Positions 25,813-37,376 are shown, counted from the first letter of the stretch. The stretch: DNA of 64,000 nt from Sulfomarinibacter sp963733915 (GCA_963733915.1 CAVTEP010000006.1:744001-808000); one strand, 5' to 3'. The notes: generated by a model not told the origin, from the sequence alone. Made by a program: numbers and translations.

Positions 25813-27513
25813 TCAGAGGACGCGTACCTTCGACACCTCGTTTCCATCCGGGTCGTGGGTGTGGATGGCGCAGGCGAGGCATGGATCAAAGGAGTGGATG
25901 GTGCGCAAGACCTCGAGCGGGCGCTCCGGATCGGCGATCGGGTTGCCGACCAGCGAGGCCTCGTAGGGCCCCATCTGGTCCTCTCCGTCACGCGGTCCGG
26001 CATTCCAGGTCGAGGGCACCACACACTGGTACTTCTTGATCTTGCCGTCTTCGATGACGCACCAGTGGGACAGGGTCCCGCGCGGCGCCTCGTGGAAACC
26101 GAAGCCCTGATTCTCACCCCTCGGGAACTCGAACGGGGTGAAGATGTCGGTATCGCCGGAAGCGATGTTGGCGACCAGCGCCTCCCAGTGCGTGATGGCG
26201 AGATCGGCGATGACCCGGGCGCGGATGGCCCGAGCCGCGTGCCGGCCGAGAGTCGAGTGGAGAACCGCCGGGCTCAGCTTGGCGCCGGCCACCGCACCCG
26301 CCAGATCGAGGAACGCGGTGGCGTACTTGACGGTCAGCTCGTCGCCGGACGCGAGACCCGCAAGCACCTGCGCCAGCGGACCGACCTGCATCGGCTGGCC
26401 CTCGAAACGCGGCGCCTTGACCCACGAGTAGCGGCCGTTGTAGTCGTACTCCGAGTACGCCGGGACAGTGTCCTCCTCCCACGGGTGCTGCTGCCAGTCG
26501 CCGTCGTACCAGGAGTGGGCGATCGACTCGGCCACGTTGTCGCGGAAGAGGTTGTCGTTGAACGAGGTGATCGGACGGAAACCGCCCAGGTCCTTGTTCA
26601 TGATGACGCCGCCGGGCATGTCGAACTCGGTGCCCTCGGTGTTGGTCGGCATGTCCGGCACCGACAGGTAGTTGGTGACCCCCGCGCCGTAGCCCAGCCA
26701 CGGTGCGTACATGGCGCCGATCGCGGCCACATCCGGGAAGTAGACCTGATCGACGAAGGTCTTGACCTCGTCGAGGTAGTTCTTGATCTGGTACAGCTTG
26801 GCCATGTTGAGCGTGGCCTCGTTGTCGAGGTTGATGGCGTTGGCCACGCCGCCCACGGCGAGGTTCTGGATGTTGGGGGTCTTCGAGCCCAGGATCGTCA
26901 CCACCTTGTTGGCGGTCTTCTGGTACTCGAGGGCCTGCAGGTAGTGCGACACCGCCAGCAGGTTGACGTCCGGCGGCAGCTTCATCGCCGGGTGGCCCCA
27001 GTAGCCGTTGGTGAAGATACCCAGCTGGCCCTTGGAGACAAAGCTCGCCAGCTTCTCCTTGACCGCGGTCAGCTCCTTGACGCCGTTGCCGGGCCACGGC
27101 GACAGCGACTCGGCGAGGCGCGCCGTGGTCACCGGGTTGCCCTCGAGGGCCGACACCACGTCCACCCAGTCGAGCGCCGACAGGTGGTAGAAGTGGACGA
27201 TGTGGTCGTGCAGCGCGTGCGCGGCGATCAGCAGGTTGCGGATCAGCTGCGCGTTGAGCGGCAGGTTGATCTGGAGCGCGTTCTCCACCGCCCGCACCGA
27301 GGCGATGGCGTGGACCGTGGTGCACACGCCGCAGATGCGCTGGGTGAAGATCCACGCGTCACGTGGGTCGCGTCCCTCGAGGATCTTCTCGATCCCGCGC
27401 CACATCTGACCCGAGGACCAGGAGTTCTGAACCTGGCCCCGGTCGACCTCGACGTCGATGCGCAGATGACCCTCGATGCGGGTGATCGGGTCAACAGTGA
27501 TCATTCTGGCCAT
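25813..27513 (-). CDS. hybC: [NiFe] hydrogenase large subunit, group 1 (HybC-like)
   Basis: The 566-residue subunit carries the Ni-Fe active site. The L1 motif RICGVCTTVHA (near residue 60) and the L2 motif DPCLACAIH (near residue 545-553) supply the four cysteine ligands, followed by a 15-residue tail to be cleaved by the maturation protease. VDPITRIEGH near the start is also diagnostic. With HybO, HybA and HybB it would form a membrane-bound, periplasm-facing H2-oxidising enzyme feeding quinones. ATG at 27513 has AAGGGGGG just upstream. Unlike its operon neighbours, its reading frame is intact. Confidence 0.96.
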   Translation of the reverse strand: MARMITVDPITRIEGHLRIDVEVDRGQVQNSWSSGQMWRGIEKILEGRDPRDAWIFTQRICGVCTTVHAIASVRAVENALQINLPLNAQLIRNLLIAAHALHDHIVHFYHLSALDWVDVVSALEGNPVTTARLAESLSPWPGNGVKELTAVKEKLASFVSKGQLGIFTNGYWGHPAMKLPPDVNLLAVSHYLQALEYQKTANKVVTILGSKTPNIQNLAVGGVANAINLDNEATLNMAKLYQIKNYLDEVKTFVDQVYFPDVAAIGAMYAPWLGYGAGVTNYLSVPDMPTNTEGTEFDMPGGVIMNKDLGGFRPITSFNDNLFRDNVAESIAHSWYDGDWQQHPWEEDTVPAYSEYDYNGRYSWVKAPRFEGQPMQVGPLAQVLAGLASGDELTVKYATAFLDLAGAVAGAKLSPAVLHSTLGRHAARAIRARVIADLAITHWEALVANIASGDTDIFTPFEFPRGENQGFGFHEAPRGTLSHWCVIEDGKIKKYQCVVPSTWNAGPRDGEDQMGPYEASLVGNPIADPERPLEVLRTIHSFDPCLACAIHTHDPDGNEVSKVRVL

Positions 27514-27526
27514 CAAGCCCCCCCTT

Positions 27527-28730
27527 CTAATGAGCCGTCCCGGCGACGCGGGTGCCGCCCAGGATCGGGTAGCGTTTGACGATGAAGATGTAAAGGAAGA
27601 TCTCGAGCGCGACGACGCCGAGAGTGATCAGCAGCTCGAGAGTGGTCGGGAAGTAGGACCAGTTCGGTCCCGGATTGAAGGCAGTCATGTAGGCGTCAAA
27701 GCGGTACATCGCGCCGGCGAGCATGAGCAGCATCGACGCCTTGAACATGGTGGCGAAGTCGGCGCGGTCCTTGGCTCGCATGAACATCACGATCGGCATC
27801 GCGAAGAGCGCGATCTCGACCCAGAACACGAGGCTCAGAAAGCCCGACGTGAACATCAGGCCGGTCTTGCCGCTGACGAGGATGTCTCCGATACGCAGTA
27901 CGAGAAAAAGCCCGAGCACCACGACCATCGCGCCGGAGAGCGAGGTCAGCATGCTGTCTCGCGCTGGCGCTTGAAGACCGTGCTCGACACCGCCGACTCC
28001 CACACCACGACTGCGTAGCCCATGCCGATGCACGAGATGAGGAAGAGCAGCGGGATCCAGCCGGTGTTCCACAGACGGTGCAGCTTGGGGCCGGCGAGCA
28101 GCATCACGGTGCCCAGCGACGACTGGTGCATGGTCGGCAGCAGCACGCCGAGGGCGATGATCCAGATCAGCGCCTTGTCGAAGAACTTGAGGCCGGCCTT
28201 CGCAAAACCGACCAGCGCCGAGTTCTTGGAGGTGGCCTCCCATTTCTCGAGGAACGCGGGACCAAGCTCGATCCACAGCACGCCGACGTAGGCCATGACG
28301 CACAGGGCCACCTCGAGCAGCGCCGAGTTCCAGTTGTACTTTCCGACATCCGGGAAGCCGCCCAGCGGAATCCGCCAGATGAACCACGAACGACCCACGT
28401 CGATGATGATCGCGAGCGCGGCCATCGAGTAGCCGAGGGCGCTGGTCAGCAGAGCCGGCCGTACCAGCGGGTGGTACTTGCCCTTGTTGAGGATGTAGGC
28501 GAGGATCGCGATCGCGTATCCGCCGCAGCCCAGCGCCGTGCCGGTGACCACGTCGAAGGCGATCCAGACTCCCCACGGATAGCCGTCGGTGAGACCGGAG
28601 ACCGCGCCGATACCGGCTGCGAACCGATAGGCCAGGATCAGCACCCACAGACCGAGGAAGATCACCAGGAATTTGGTGAAACGGTTGAAGACGACGGGGC
28701 CGCCGACGGGTTTAGCACGGTGCTTGTCAT
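27527..28730 (-). pseudogene. hybB: HybB-like hydrogenase membrane subunit, frameshifted
   Basis: This is an NrfD/HybB-type integral subunit with about ten transmembrane helices that passes electrons from the iron-sulfur subunit to quinone. KPVGGPVV, then GAVSGLTDGYPWGVWIAFDV, matches the family N-terminus. The ATG at 28730 overlaps a potential hybA stop as ATGA, but a one-base slip is needed between it and KPVGG. A second slip near 27960 joins VFKRQR to DSMLTSLSGAMVVV, after which the frame runs to TAG at 27527. Apart from these slips the sequence is well conserved, so they may be assembly errors. Confidence 0.8.
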
Positions 28731-29599
28731 CGGACCCCCCCTTCTGCGCCGCGCGGCGATTGCGCCAGATCACGGCGCCGAGGATGCCGTACAGCGCGAC
28801 CGGTGCGATGAAGCCCTTGTAGACACCGTGCTGGATATTGCGGGCCTGGGCCGCGACACCCTCGTCGCCGAGCACGGGCAGACCGAGCTTTTCAAAGCTC
28901 ACATCGGCGAGGTACAGCACCTGGGTGCCGCCGCCGTCGGTGTCGCCGAAGATCTTTGGGTCGCCCGGCGGCTAGTAGCGCTCCGGGTACTCGGCGATGC
29001 GCTGTCGGGCGTCCGCCAGCAGCTCCTCGTAGGTGCCGAAGATCACGGCCTCCTTGGGGCAGGCCTGGCAGCAGCCGGGCTCCTCGCCCCGCGCCAGCAT
29101 GTGGTTGCAGAGCTCGCACTTGACGATCTTCGGTACGGCCGTGTCCCACTGGAACTTCGGAATGTTGTACGGGCACGCCACCTGGCAGTAGCGGCAACCG
29201 ATGCAGCGGTCCGGGTCCCAGGTGACGATGCCGTACTCGCGCTTTTTGAAGGCGCCGATCATGCAGGCGTTGACGCAGCCGGGGTCGATGCAGTGCATGC
29301 ACTGCTGCTTCATGTAGGAACTCTCACCATCGACCTCGTACATCTTGATGATGTTCTTGGTCTCGCCGTTGAGATCGTTCGGCGGATCGTAGAGATTGCC
29401 CGGCAGGTTGTTGGCGGTCTTGCACGCAGTGACGCAGGCCCGGCACCCGATGCAGCGGGTGGCGTCGTAGAGCATGCCCACCGCGTCCGGCGGCGCTTGC
29501 ACGCGGGTCGCGAGGCCTCGACCGGCGTCGCAGCCGGACCGCTGCACCGGCGCCCACCGCGGCGGCTCCTTTCAGCAGAGTTCGTCGGTCCATGGTCAT
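28727..29599 (-). pseudogene. hybA: HybA-like ferredoxin subunit, frameshift and stop
   Basis: This is the periplasmic [4Fe-4S] subunit linking HybO to HybB. The start MTMDRRTLLKGAAAVGAG is a Tat signal, but it is out of frame with the body, so an indel lies at about 29480-29540. The body has cysteine clusters typical of four-cluster ferredoxins (CIGCRACVTAC, CMHCIDPGCVNAC, CIGCRYCQVAC and CELC...CCQAC). After PERY an in-frame TAG (28972-28974) precedes PPGDPKIFGD and a conserved C-terminal anchor ending near KGG. A run of seven G at 28735-28741 probably lost one base before the expected TGA. The ATG overlaps the hybO stop. Confidence 0.8.
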
Positions 29600-30711
29600 G
29601 ACGACCCCTCCTCACTCCCCCCTTCCGACATCTTCTTCGAGGCCATCAGCCCGGCACCGATCACGGCGCCGCCGATGAGACCGGCAACACCTGCGGCAGC
29701 CGCGCCCGCGCTGGTCCGATGGTCGGGGTGGATCGGCGGCAGCGCGTTTTCGGGCAGCGTCGCTTCCTGGTGCATCGGTTTGTGGAAAGCGACACCCTTC
29801 TCGGTGCAGCCGAAGCACGGGTGGCCGATACCGATCGGCCAGCATCCGGCATTTCACCGAAGGGCATGCACCGAGCAGTTGGCGTGGGTCTCGGGGCCCT
29901 TGCAGCCGAGCGCGAACAGGCAGTAGCCGAGCCGGTGGCCCTCGTCGCCGTATTGGCGAGCGAAACGGCCGGCGTCGAAGTGCGCACGGCGCGGGCAGTG
30001 CTCGTGAATGGTGCGGCCATAGGCGAACAGCGGCCGGTTCTTGTCGTCGAGCGCCGGCAGCGAGCCCAGGGCGACGAACTGGAGCACGGTGCCGAGGAAG
30101 TTGTACGGGTTCGCCGGGCAGCCGGGTATGGTCACCACGGTCGTGCCCTCGAGAATCTGCGGCGCCCCGACCGCATCGGTCGGGTTCGGGTCGGCCGACG
30201 GAATCCCGCCCCACGAGGCGCAGGAACCGATCGCGATCACCGCCGCGGCCTTCGACGCCACATCCTGGAGGATGTCGATCGCGGTGCGGCCGCCGATCTG
30301 GCAGTAGATGCCGCCGTCCTTGCTCGGGATCGCGCCCTCGACGACGCAGACGTACTTGCCGTCGTTGGCCTCCATCGCCTGGTGCAGAGCCTCTTCGATC
30401 TGATAGCCCGCGGCGGCGAACAGGGTCTCGTGGTAGTCCAGCGAGACCAGATCGAGGATCAGTTCGGCGATGCCCGGCTGCGACGTCCGGAGCAGGGACT
30501 CTGTGCATCCCGTGCACTCCTGGAAGTGGAGCCAGATCACCGACGGTTTCAGGCCTGCTTCCGCAGCCTCCGCCCACTTGATGCCCGCGCTCGCGGGAAG
30601 CCCGACGGCGGCGGCAGCCATCATGCACGCCTTCACGAAGTCTCGTCGGTCCACACCGTTCCCCTCGGACGAACCGACGGGCACACCTAACGTGTCAACC
30701 CTCCAACCCAT
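29596..30711 (-). pseudogene. hybO: [NiFe] hydrogenase small subunit with in-frame TGA
   Basis: This is the electron-transferring small subunit of a group 1 hydrogenase. A Tat signal (DRRDFVKACMMAAAA) is followed by the proximal cluster motif QECTGCTES. The frame stops at TGA (29854-29856) after NCSVHALR, then continues in the same frame as NAGCWPIGIGHPCFGC, carrying the remaining cluster ligands, and ends with a membrane anchor (AGVAGLIGGAVIGAGLMA) and TGA at 29596. Homologues usually have R-W-N here, so TGA replaces a TGG tryptophan codon. A strong ribosome site AAAGGAGG precedes the ATG. Without read-through the medial and distal clusters and the anchor are lost. Confidence 0.88.
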
Positions 30712-30773
30712 TATGGCCTCCTTTGATTGATCGCCGTTCGACCATTTTTAACAACCGGATAAAACACCGGTCC

Positions 30774-30803
30774 ACACTACGAGCGTCGAATCCTGGTTGT
30801 CAA
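30774..30803 (-). promoter_or_regulatory. Putative promoter of hyb operon
   Basis: TTGACA (30798-30803) and TAGTGT (30774-30779) are 18 bp apart on the minus strand, in the AT-rich gap upstream of hybO. The predicted start near 30767 gives a leader of about 55 nt. Confidence 0.45.
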
Positions 30804-30909
30804 CAAGATCTCCCGAATTTCTAATGATTCTCAAATTCGATTCCGAACGTGAATGCGATTCAGTTGCAGAAAAAGATAAATGTCGGCGCGCCAAATCGGG
30901 CGATGACGG

Positions 30910-31386
30910 TCAAGAATCGACCGACTCCGAAGCCCCGAATTGATCATGAATCGCGACCAGAAGCTCGTCCACCAACCTGCGCACCGCGTCTTCGACGACC
31001 TCGCTCAGGCCTTCCTTCGGAACCACCGTCTGCGGCTCGACGCCCCAGAGGCCAAAACGGACTCGGTCCATTTCGGGGTGTCCGTGGCGAACCCAGCTCA
31101 GACCTTCAACCAGGTCAAGATGGTGGGCAGTCGTGCTTCGATCGGCAAGCGGCAGATCATCACCGAGGGACACGCGATGGAGCGTCCCCGGAGGCGCGCC
31201 ACCGATCACCGCATCCACCATCCACACCTCGCCATGACCCGACCAGATTGCCGGTAGATGCAAAACGTCGCTCAGTTCGCAGCATTCGACTGAGGCCGGA
31301 AGCGCAAGCCTGGAAAGACGGCGAACAACAGCCGGCCCGATCCCGTCGTCCCCCATCATCGGATTGCCGAATCCGACGATCAGCAT
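30910..31386 (-). CDS. Hydrogenase maturation protease, second copy
   Basis: The 158-residue M52-type endopeptidase starts at MLIVGFGNPMMGDDGIG, which contains the first nickel-sensing acidic residue. The second is in VDAVIGG and the histidine pair is in TTAHHLDLVEGL. It follows hydA by 45 bp, so it should trim the short six-residue tail of that large subunit. GTG at 31413 is an alternative start adding nine residues. Two different proteases next to two hydrogenases fit their known substrate specificity. Confidence 0.88.
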   Translation of the reverse strand: MLIVGFGNPMMGDDGIGPAVVRRLSRLALPASVECCELSDVLHLPAIWSGHGEVWMVDAVIGGAPPGTLHRVSLGDDLPLADRSTTAHHLDLVEGLSWVRHGHPEMDRVRFGLWGVEPQTVVPKEGLSEVVEDAVRRLVDELLVAIHDQFGASESVDS

Positions 31387-31431
31387 GGAAAGCGTGTGAT
31401 CATTGCCAGCCACCGGCTGAGTCCGTGATTC

Positions 31432-32748
31432 TCACCGGACCAGTCGCACCACGTGGACTGAGCACGAGATGCAGGGATCGTAGGCGCGGACCACCATCTC
31501 GAGGTCGCGCTGCAGCCCGGCATCGCCGCCGGGGGGCCCGGAGAGCAGCAGGCTCTTCGCCGCCCCGCGGAGATCGCGCTCGATGTTGGCGAGGTTCTGG
31601 GCGGTCGGCGTCACGACGTTGGCGGCCACGACCTTGCCGTCTTCGTCGATCTCGTACTCGTGGAACAGGATGCCACGAGGAACTTCGACCGCCGCGATCC
31701 CGCGGCCGGCCCGGATCTCATAGTCGGTCGCCTCGCGCACGGTTTCCGGCATTCCCAGGAGCTCGTCGCAGAGCGTCACGCCGCGCTCGAGACAGTGCAC
31801 GATCTCCACCAGCTGCGCCCAGTTGTTGAGCAGGATATCTGGTTGGAACCCGGTGGGGAAAAGCCGTTCGAACGCCTCGCGGGCGCGGCCGCGAAGCCGG
31901 TCGGCGAGCAGCCATAGCCTCGCCAGCGCGCCGACCATGTAGGTCTCCCCGGAAACCAGAGCGGCATGTTTGGCGTGCGAGTGCCCGACCGTGTACTCGC
32001 GAACGACCTCGCGGTAGGACGACGCCGGATACTCCTCGCCGCGAGAGGTGCAGATGGTCGTGCCGCGGAACCGATAGGCGGGGTCGTCGGGACGCAGCGC
32101 CATGAACACAGTGGAGTTCGCGCTCCAGGACGGCACCTCGATGGTGCAGGCAAGATCGACGAAGCGCATCGCCGCTTCGACTGCAGAAGCGAGTTCGGCG
32201 CGGAGTGCGGCGAGCGCGTGGTGGCTCGGCAATCGGCCGAATCCGCCGACGATGGTGTTGACCGGGTGCACCGGCCGACCGCCGATGAGGTTCTGGACCC
32301 GGTTGCCGAGCTGTTTCAGCTGGAGCGCGGATGTCACCTCATCGGGGTAGCGCTCGGCCATGGCGATGACCGAGTCGAACCCGAGGTAGTCGGGCAGCGC
32401 GAGGGCGAACACGTGCAGCGCGTGCGACTCGATGGCCGCACCGAGCAGCAGCAGCCCCCGCAGCCGCCGCACGCGTTCGGTTTCGGTGATACCGACAGCA
32501 TTCTCGAGCGCCATCAGCGCCGCCACGGTGTGGTCAGCCGAACAGATGGCGCAGACCCTGGTGATGATGCCCTGCACCTCGAGATAGTTCTTGCCCACCA
32601 GCAGCTTTTCGTAGAAGCGGCTGCCCTCGTGGATGTCCAGGTTGACCTCGACGACCCGGTCGTCGACCACCTTGACGAAGATTCCGCCGTGACCCTCGAC
32701 CCGACCGAGGTGCGGGATTCTGATCGTGCGGCTGGATTTACCGTTCAC
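31432..32748 (-). CDS. hydA: [NiFe] hydrogenase alpha (large) subunit, group 3b-like
   Basis: The 438-residue subunit has the L1 motif RVCAICSADH near residue 64 and the L2 motif DPCISCSVH near the end, followed by only six residues (VVRLVR) for protease removal. IPHLGRVEGHGG is the conserved start. The gene set hydB-G-D-A, with an FAD/NAD(P) subunit, matches cytoplasmic group 3b (sulfhydrogenase-type) enzymes that couple NAD(P)H to H2. The start is GTG, overlapping the hydD end by 11 bases. The frame is intact. Confidence 0.94.
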   Translation of the reverse strand: MNGKSSRTIRIPHLGRVEGHGGIFVKVVDDRVVEVNLDIHEGSRFYEKLLVGKNYLEVQGIITRVCAICSADHTVAALMALENAVGITETERVRRLRGLLLLGAAIESHALHVFALALPDYLGFDSVIAMAERYPDEVTSALQLKQLGNRVQNLIGGRPVHPVNTIVGGFGRLPSHHALAALRAELASAVEAAMRFVDLACTIEVPSWSANSTVFMALRPDDPAYRFRGTTICTSRGEEYPASSYREVVREYTVGHSHAKHAALVSGETYMVGALARLWLLADRLRGRAREAFERLFPTGFQPDILLNNWAQLVEIVHCLERGVTLCDELLGMPETVREATDYEIRAGRGIAAVEVPRGILFHEYEIDEDGKVVAANVVTPTAQNLANIERDLRGAAKSLLLSGPPGGDAGLQRDLEMVVRAYDPCISCSVHVVRLVR

Positions 32749-33530
32749 GGCTTCTGGCTCCTTCGAGTCCGATCCGCAGCCAGGCCGGCGCCGAGAAGTT
32801 CCGCATGCGGGCGGAGATCTCGAGCGCCGAGATTCCGCGGTCGGCGAACATGGCGACGTTGGCGTCGTAGTGCGGCTCCTCGACGGGCCCCCGGCAGCCG
32901 GCGCACGACACGCCGTGCGAAGGGCACCGTGCGCCGCAGCCGCCGCGGGTCATCGCGCCGCAGCAGACCTCGTGGTTCTGAGATCACGCGGCACGCATTC
33001 TCGCGGGTCTTGCACTCCTGACACACCGGAATCGCCGGCAGCTCGGGCACGGTGCCGAAGAGCAGCGAGTTCACCATCGCGAGGAACTCGTGTCGCTCGA
33101 TCGGGCAGCCCGGCAGCAGAAAATCGAACCGCACGAAATGGGTCGCGGGCAGCGCCTCGACGGTCCCTGGAAAGGTCGCAGCGTCCCGCGATATCTCCCG
33201 TTCGAGGATCCCCGGGGGAAGGTCGTTGCGCATGGCGGGGAGTCCGCCCCACACGGCGCAGGTTCCGATCGCAACCAGGAAGTTGGTACGGGCCCGGATC
33301 GTCTTGAGGATCTCCAGATCGAGCTCGGTGGCGACCACCCCTTCGACGAAGGCGACGTCGAGCCGGCAGGTGTGGTCGTTGTCCGACTTCGCCATCACCC
33401 AGTCGACGATTGTGATCGACGCGGCCAGCCGCAGCAGCTCGTCCTCGCAGTTGAGGATCTGCAGCTGGTCGCCGGCGCAACCGGTGAGCCCGAAGATCCC
33501 GACCCGCGGTTTGCCGTTGCCGTTGGTCAT
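32738..33530 (-). pseudogene. hydD: Group 3b hydrogenase delta (small) subunit, frameshifted
   Basis: The small subunit starts with KPRVGIFGLTGCAGDQLQIL and continues well conserved to CQECKTRENACRVIS. Near 32970-32980 the frame slips by one. The downstream frame restores NHEVCCGAMTRGGCGARCP, then CAGC, and ends at TAA 32738. Together the cysteines give the expected three clusters, except that the proximal CxxC second cysteine is Asp (CAGD), with another Cys eight residues on. ATG overlaps the hydG stop as ATGA. The slip is most simply a sequencing indel. Confidence 0.85.
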
Positions 33531-34426
33531 TGGTAGATCAGCTCCGGAAGATTGATGGCGTCCCAGTAGGAGAAGACCGGTCCGTGGAGGCAGGTGAAGG
33601 TGTAACCCACCGCGCAGTGGCCGCACTTGCCCACACCGCACTCCATGCGGCGCTCGAGGCTGAGGAAGATCCGGTCCTTGGCGAAGCCCCTCGACACCAG
33701 CTTTTCCAACATGAAGCGGTAGAACACCGGCGGGCCGCAGGCGGCTGCGTACGTGCGCCCGACGTCGATGGAGATGTCGTCGAGCAGCTCGGTCACGACG
33801 CCCTCGCGCCCGCTCCACGGACGACCGTTGGTGGCGTCGACCGAAAGCAGGATCTCGGCGTCGCGGCGCCGGACGAGGGTCTCCAGCTCCTCCCGAAACA
33901 GGACCTGCTCCGGCGACCGGCTGCCGTGGAGCAGCACCACCCGACCGAAGAGATGGCGGACGTCGATCAGGTACTGCAGCAGACCGCGAATGGGCACCAT
34001 TCCGAGGCCCCCCGCCACCAGCAGCACATCCTGGCCGACGAATTTTTCTATCGGAAAACCGTGGCCGAGGGGGCCTCGCAGACCCACCTCGTCACCCTCG
34101 TTCACGTGGTCGAAAAGGAAGTTCGTGAGGACGCCCGCACGGCGAATAGCCAGCTGCAGGACTCCCGAGCGGGTCGGAGAGGACGGCAGCGAGAACGGCC
34201 CCTCGCCGACCCCGAGCACCGACAGCTCGACAAACTGGCCCGGCCGCCAGGTGAACGTCCGCGCCAGCTCGGGGTCCGAAAACCGAAGATCGAATAGACG
34301 CACGCCCGGGATCAATTCTTGAACCCGCATGACCCGCGCTGGGGCAGGCTGGTAGGGATTGCCACCGGTGGCGAGCTTTCGTTCGGCGCGGCGCGGCGTC
34401 TGCATCGGAGGGAGATCGAGGCTCAC
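33527..34426 (-). CDS. hydG: Group 3b hydrogenase gamma subunit (FAD/NAD(P))
   Basis: The 299-residue diaphorase subunit of the ferredoxin-NADP reductase type exchanges electrons between NAD(P)H and the iron-sulfur chain. The FAD-binding motif is GEGPFSLPSS, the nucleotide motif GGLGMVPIRG, and the C-terminal [2Fe-2S] cysteines are in ECGVGKCGHC plus a later Cys. The GTG at 34426 overlaps the hydB stop as GTGA. A long open frame joins this gene to the N-terminal part of hydB only because hydB has a frameshift; the two are separate subunits. Confidence 0.9.
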   Translation of the reverse strand: MSLDLPPMQTPRRAERKLATGGNPYQPAPARVMRVQELIPGVRLFDLRFSDPELARTFTWRPGQFVELSVLGVGEGPFSLPSSPTRSGVLQLAIRRAGVLTNFLFDHVNEGDEVGLRGPLGHGFPIEKFVGQDVLLVAGGLGMVPIRGLLQYLIDVRHLFGRVVLLHGSRSPEQVLFREELETLVRRRDAEILLSVDATNGRPWSGREGVVTELLDDISIDVGRTYAAACGPPVFYRFMLEKLVSRGFAKDRIFLSLERRMECGVGKCGHCAVGYTFTCLHGPVFSYWDAINLPELIYQ

Positions 34427-35449
34427 ACCGTCCCCCTGACGTGCTGGAAGACCTCGACAACGTTGATGCCGGTCGGACAGTTGTCGATGCACCGGCCGCA
34501 GCCGACGCAGGACGGCATTCCGAACTCGCGCACGAAGGCCTCCTGCTTGTGGTAGTAGCGGTTGCGCACCCGTCTCGCCACGGTCGCCGCGGAAACTGTG
34601 GCCGCCGGCGACCATCGCGTAGTCCCGGAACAGGCACGAGTCCCAGGTGCGGATCGCGGGCGGCCGCCGCCGTCCGTCCGAGACCTCGTCCATGACGTTG
34701 AAGCACGAGCAGGTGGGACACACCATCGAGCACGAACCGCAGCACAGACACTTCTTTCCGAGCTCGTCCCACACCGGATCGTCTTTTTTGAGCTCGAGCA
34801 CGAACGGCAGATCCGTGACGTCGAGCTCGAGCGTGAACGCCTGCTTGCGTGCGCGCAGACGCTCGAGGTATTGGCGGGTATCCTGTCGCGTCGCCGGCTC
34901 GAAGAGGTGGCGGTTGGCGCGCACGATGTCATCTCCGACCGAGGTACCGACCACCACCTGAAACCCGTCGTCGAGGCGGGTCAAGAAGAGGTCGAAGCCA
35001 TCATCCGCGGTCGAAGTGCCGAGAGACTCGCAGAAGCACCTGTCGTCCGGCCAGCAGCCGAAGCCGACGACCACCAATTGCTCGCGGTTACGGCGATAGT
35101 ACGGATCGGGATAGTCGGACAGGAAGAGGAGATCGAGAATCTTCAGGGCGTGGATGTCGCAGGCGTGAGCGCCAAAGAACACCTGTGGTCCGGCATCGTT
35201 GTCGCCGGGGTCACAGATCGCGCCGCCAGCCGCCGCTGAGAGCATAGTGAAGCGCGGCTTGAGCAGCAGCTTTTTGAAGGGCACGATGGTGCGCAGTGCG
35301 TCGGGTCGGGCCCGCGTCACGTCATCGTCGACGACCTCGATGGTGAAGGTGCCGTGGCCGTTTTCCGCTGGCGCCCATACCCTTCCCCACACCCTGAGAG
35401 CCTCGAGAAGCTCCGCCAGAAGATCCGGCTTCATTCGCAGTGTCTGCAT
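34423..35449 (-). pseudogene. hydB: Group 3b hydrogenase beta (iron-sulfur) subunit, frameshifted
   Basis: This electron-transfer subunit of about 340 residues carries two [4Fe-4S] clusters: CLCCGSCSMVCPTC near residue 235 and CVGCGRCIDNC near the end. The N-terminal half matches the HydB/AsrA-like family (FFGAHACDIHALKILD). At about 34573 the frame slips by one after GGHSFRGDRGE; the other frame restores RVRNRYYHKQEAFVREFGM and ends at TGA 34423. ATG at 35449 is used; ATG 35434 is possible. A CRP/FNR-like palindrome lies 14 bp upstream. It is the first gene of hydBGDA. Confidence 0.85.
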
Positions 35450-35462
35450 GTCAATTCGCGAA

Positions 35463-35478
35463 AGTGAAAAAAATCACA
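35463..35478 (-). promoter_or_regulatory. CRP/FNR-like palindrome upstream of hydB
   Basis: TGTGA-N6-TCACT on the minus strand matches the CRP-type consensus half-sites, with a centre of six T. It lies 14 bp before the hydB ATG; its place relative to the transcript start is unknown, so it could activate or repress. Confidence 0.5.
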
Positions 35479-35630
35479 ATACCATCGTTATCAATATGGG
35501 CTCGGAAGCGACACGTTGCAAGCCCCCTTCAACTGACGGCAACCGCCATCCGCGCCCTCACGCCCTGCGACGGCTACACCTCACCGCGCAGGGCTTATCG
35601 CAGCCGGACCTCTCGCGAACCGGTGCGGCC

Positions 35631-37376
<1,746 letters not shown>

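Noticed and set aside
25855..27579. 574-residue plus-strand frame opposite hybC
   Set aside because: It mirrors the codon bias of the intact hydrogenase gene, has no recognisable domain or ribosome site, and such long shadows are common in GC-rich DNA.
29854..29856. TGA as selenocysteine or recoded tryptophan
   Set aside because: TGA is a normal stop in many coupled genes here (ATGA and GTGA overlaps), no SECIS-like hairpin is evident, and small subunits do not use selenocysteine at this site.
33527..35449. A single 640-residue open frame read as a HydB-HydG fusion
   Set aside because: The middle of this frame is arginine-rich nonsense. The alternative frame restores the second ferredoxin motif and a HydB stop that overlaps a HydG GTG start, so it is two genes with one indel.
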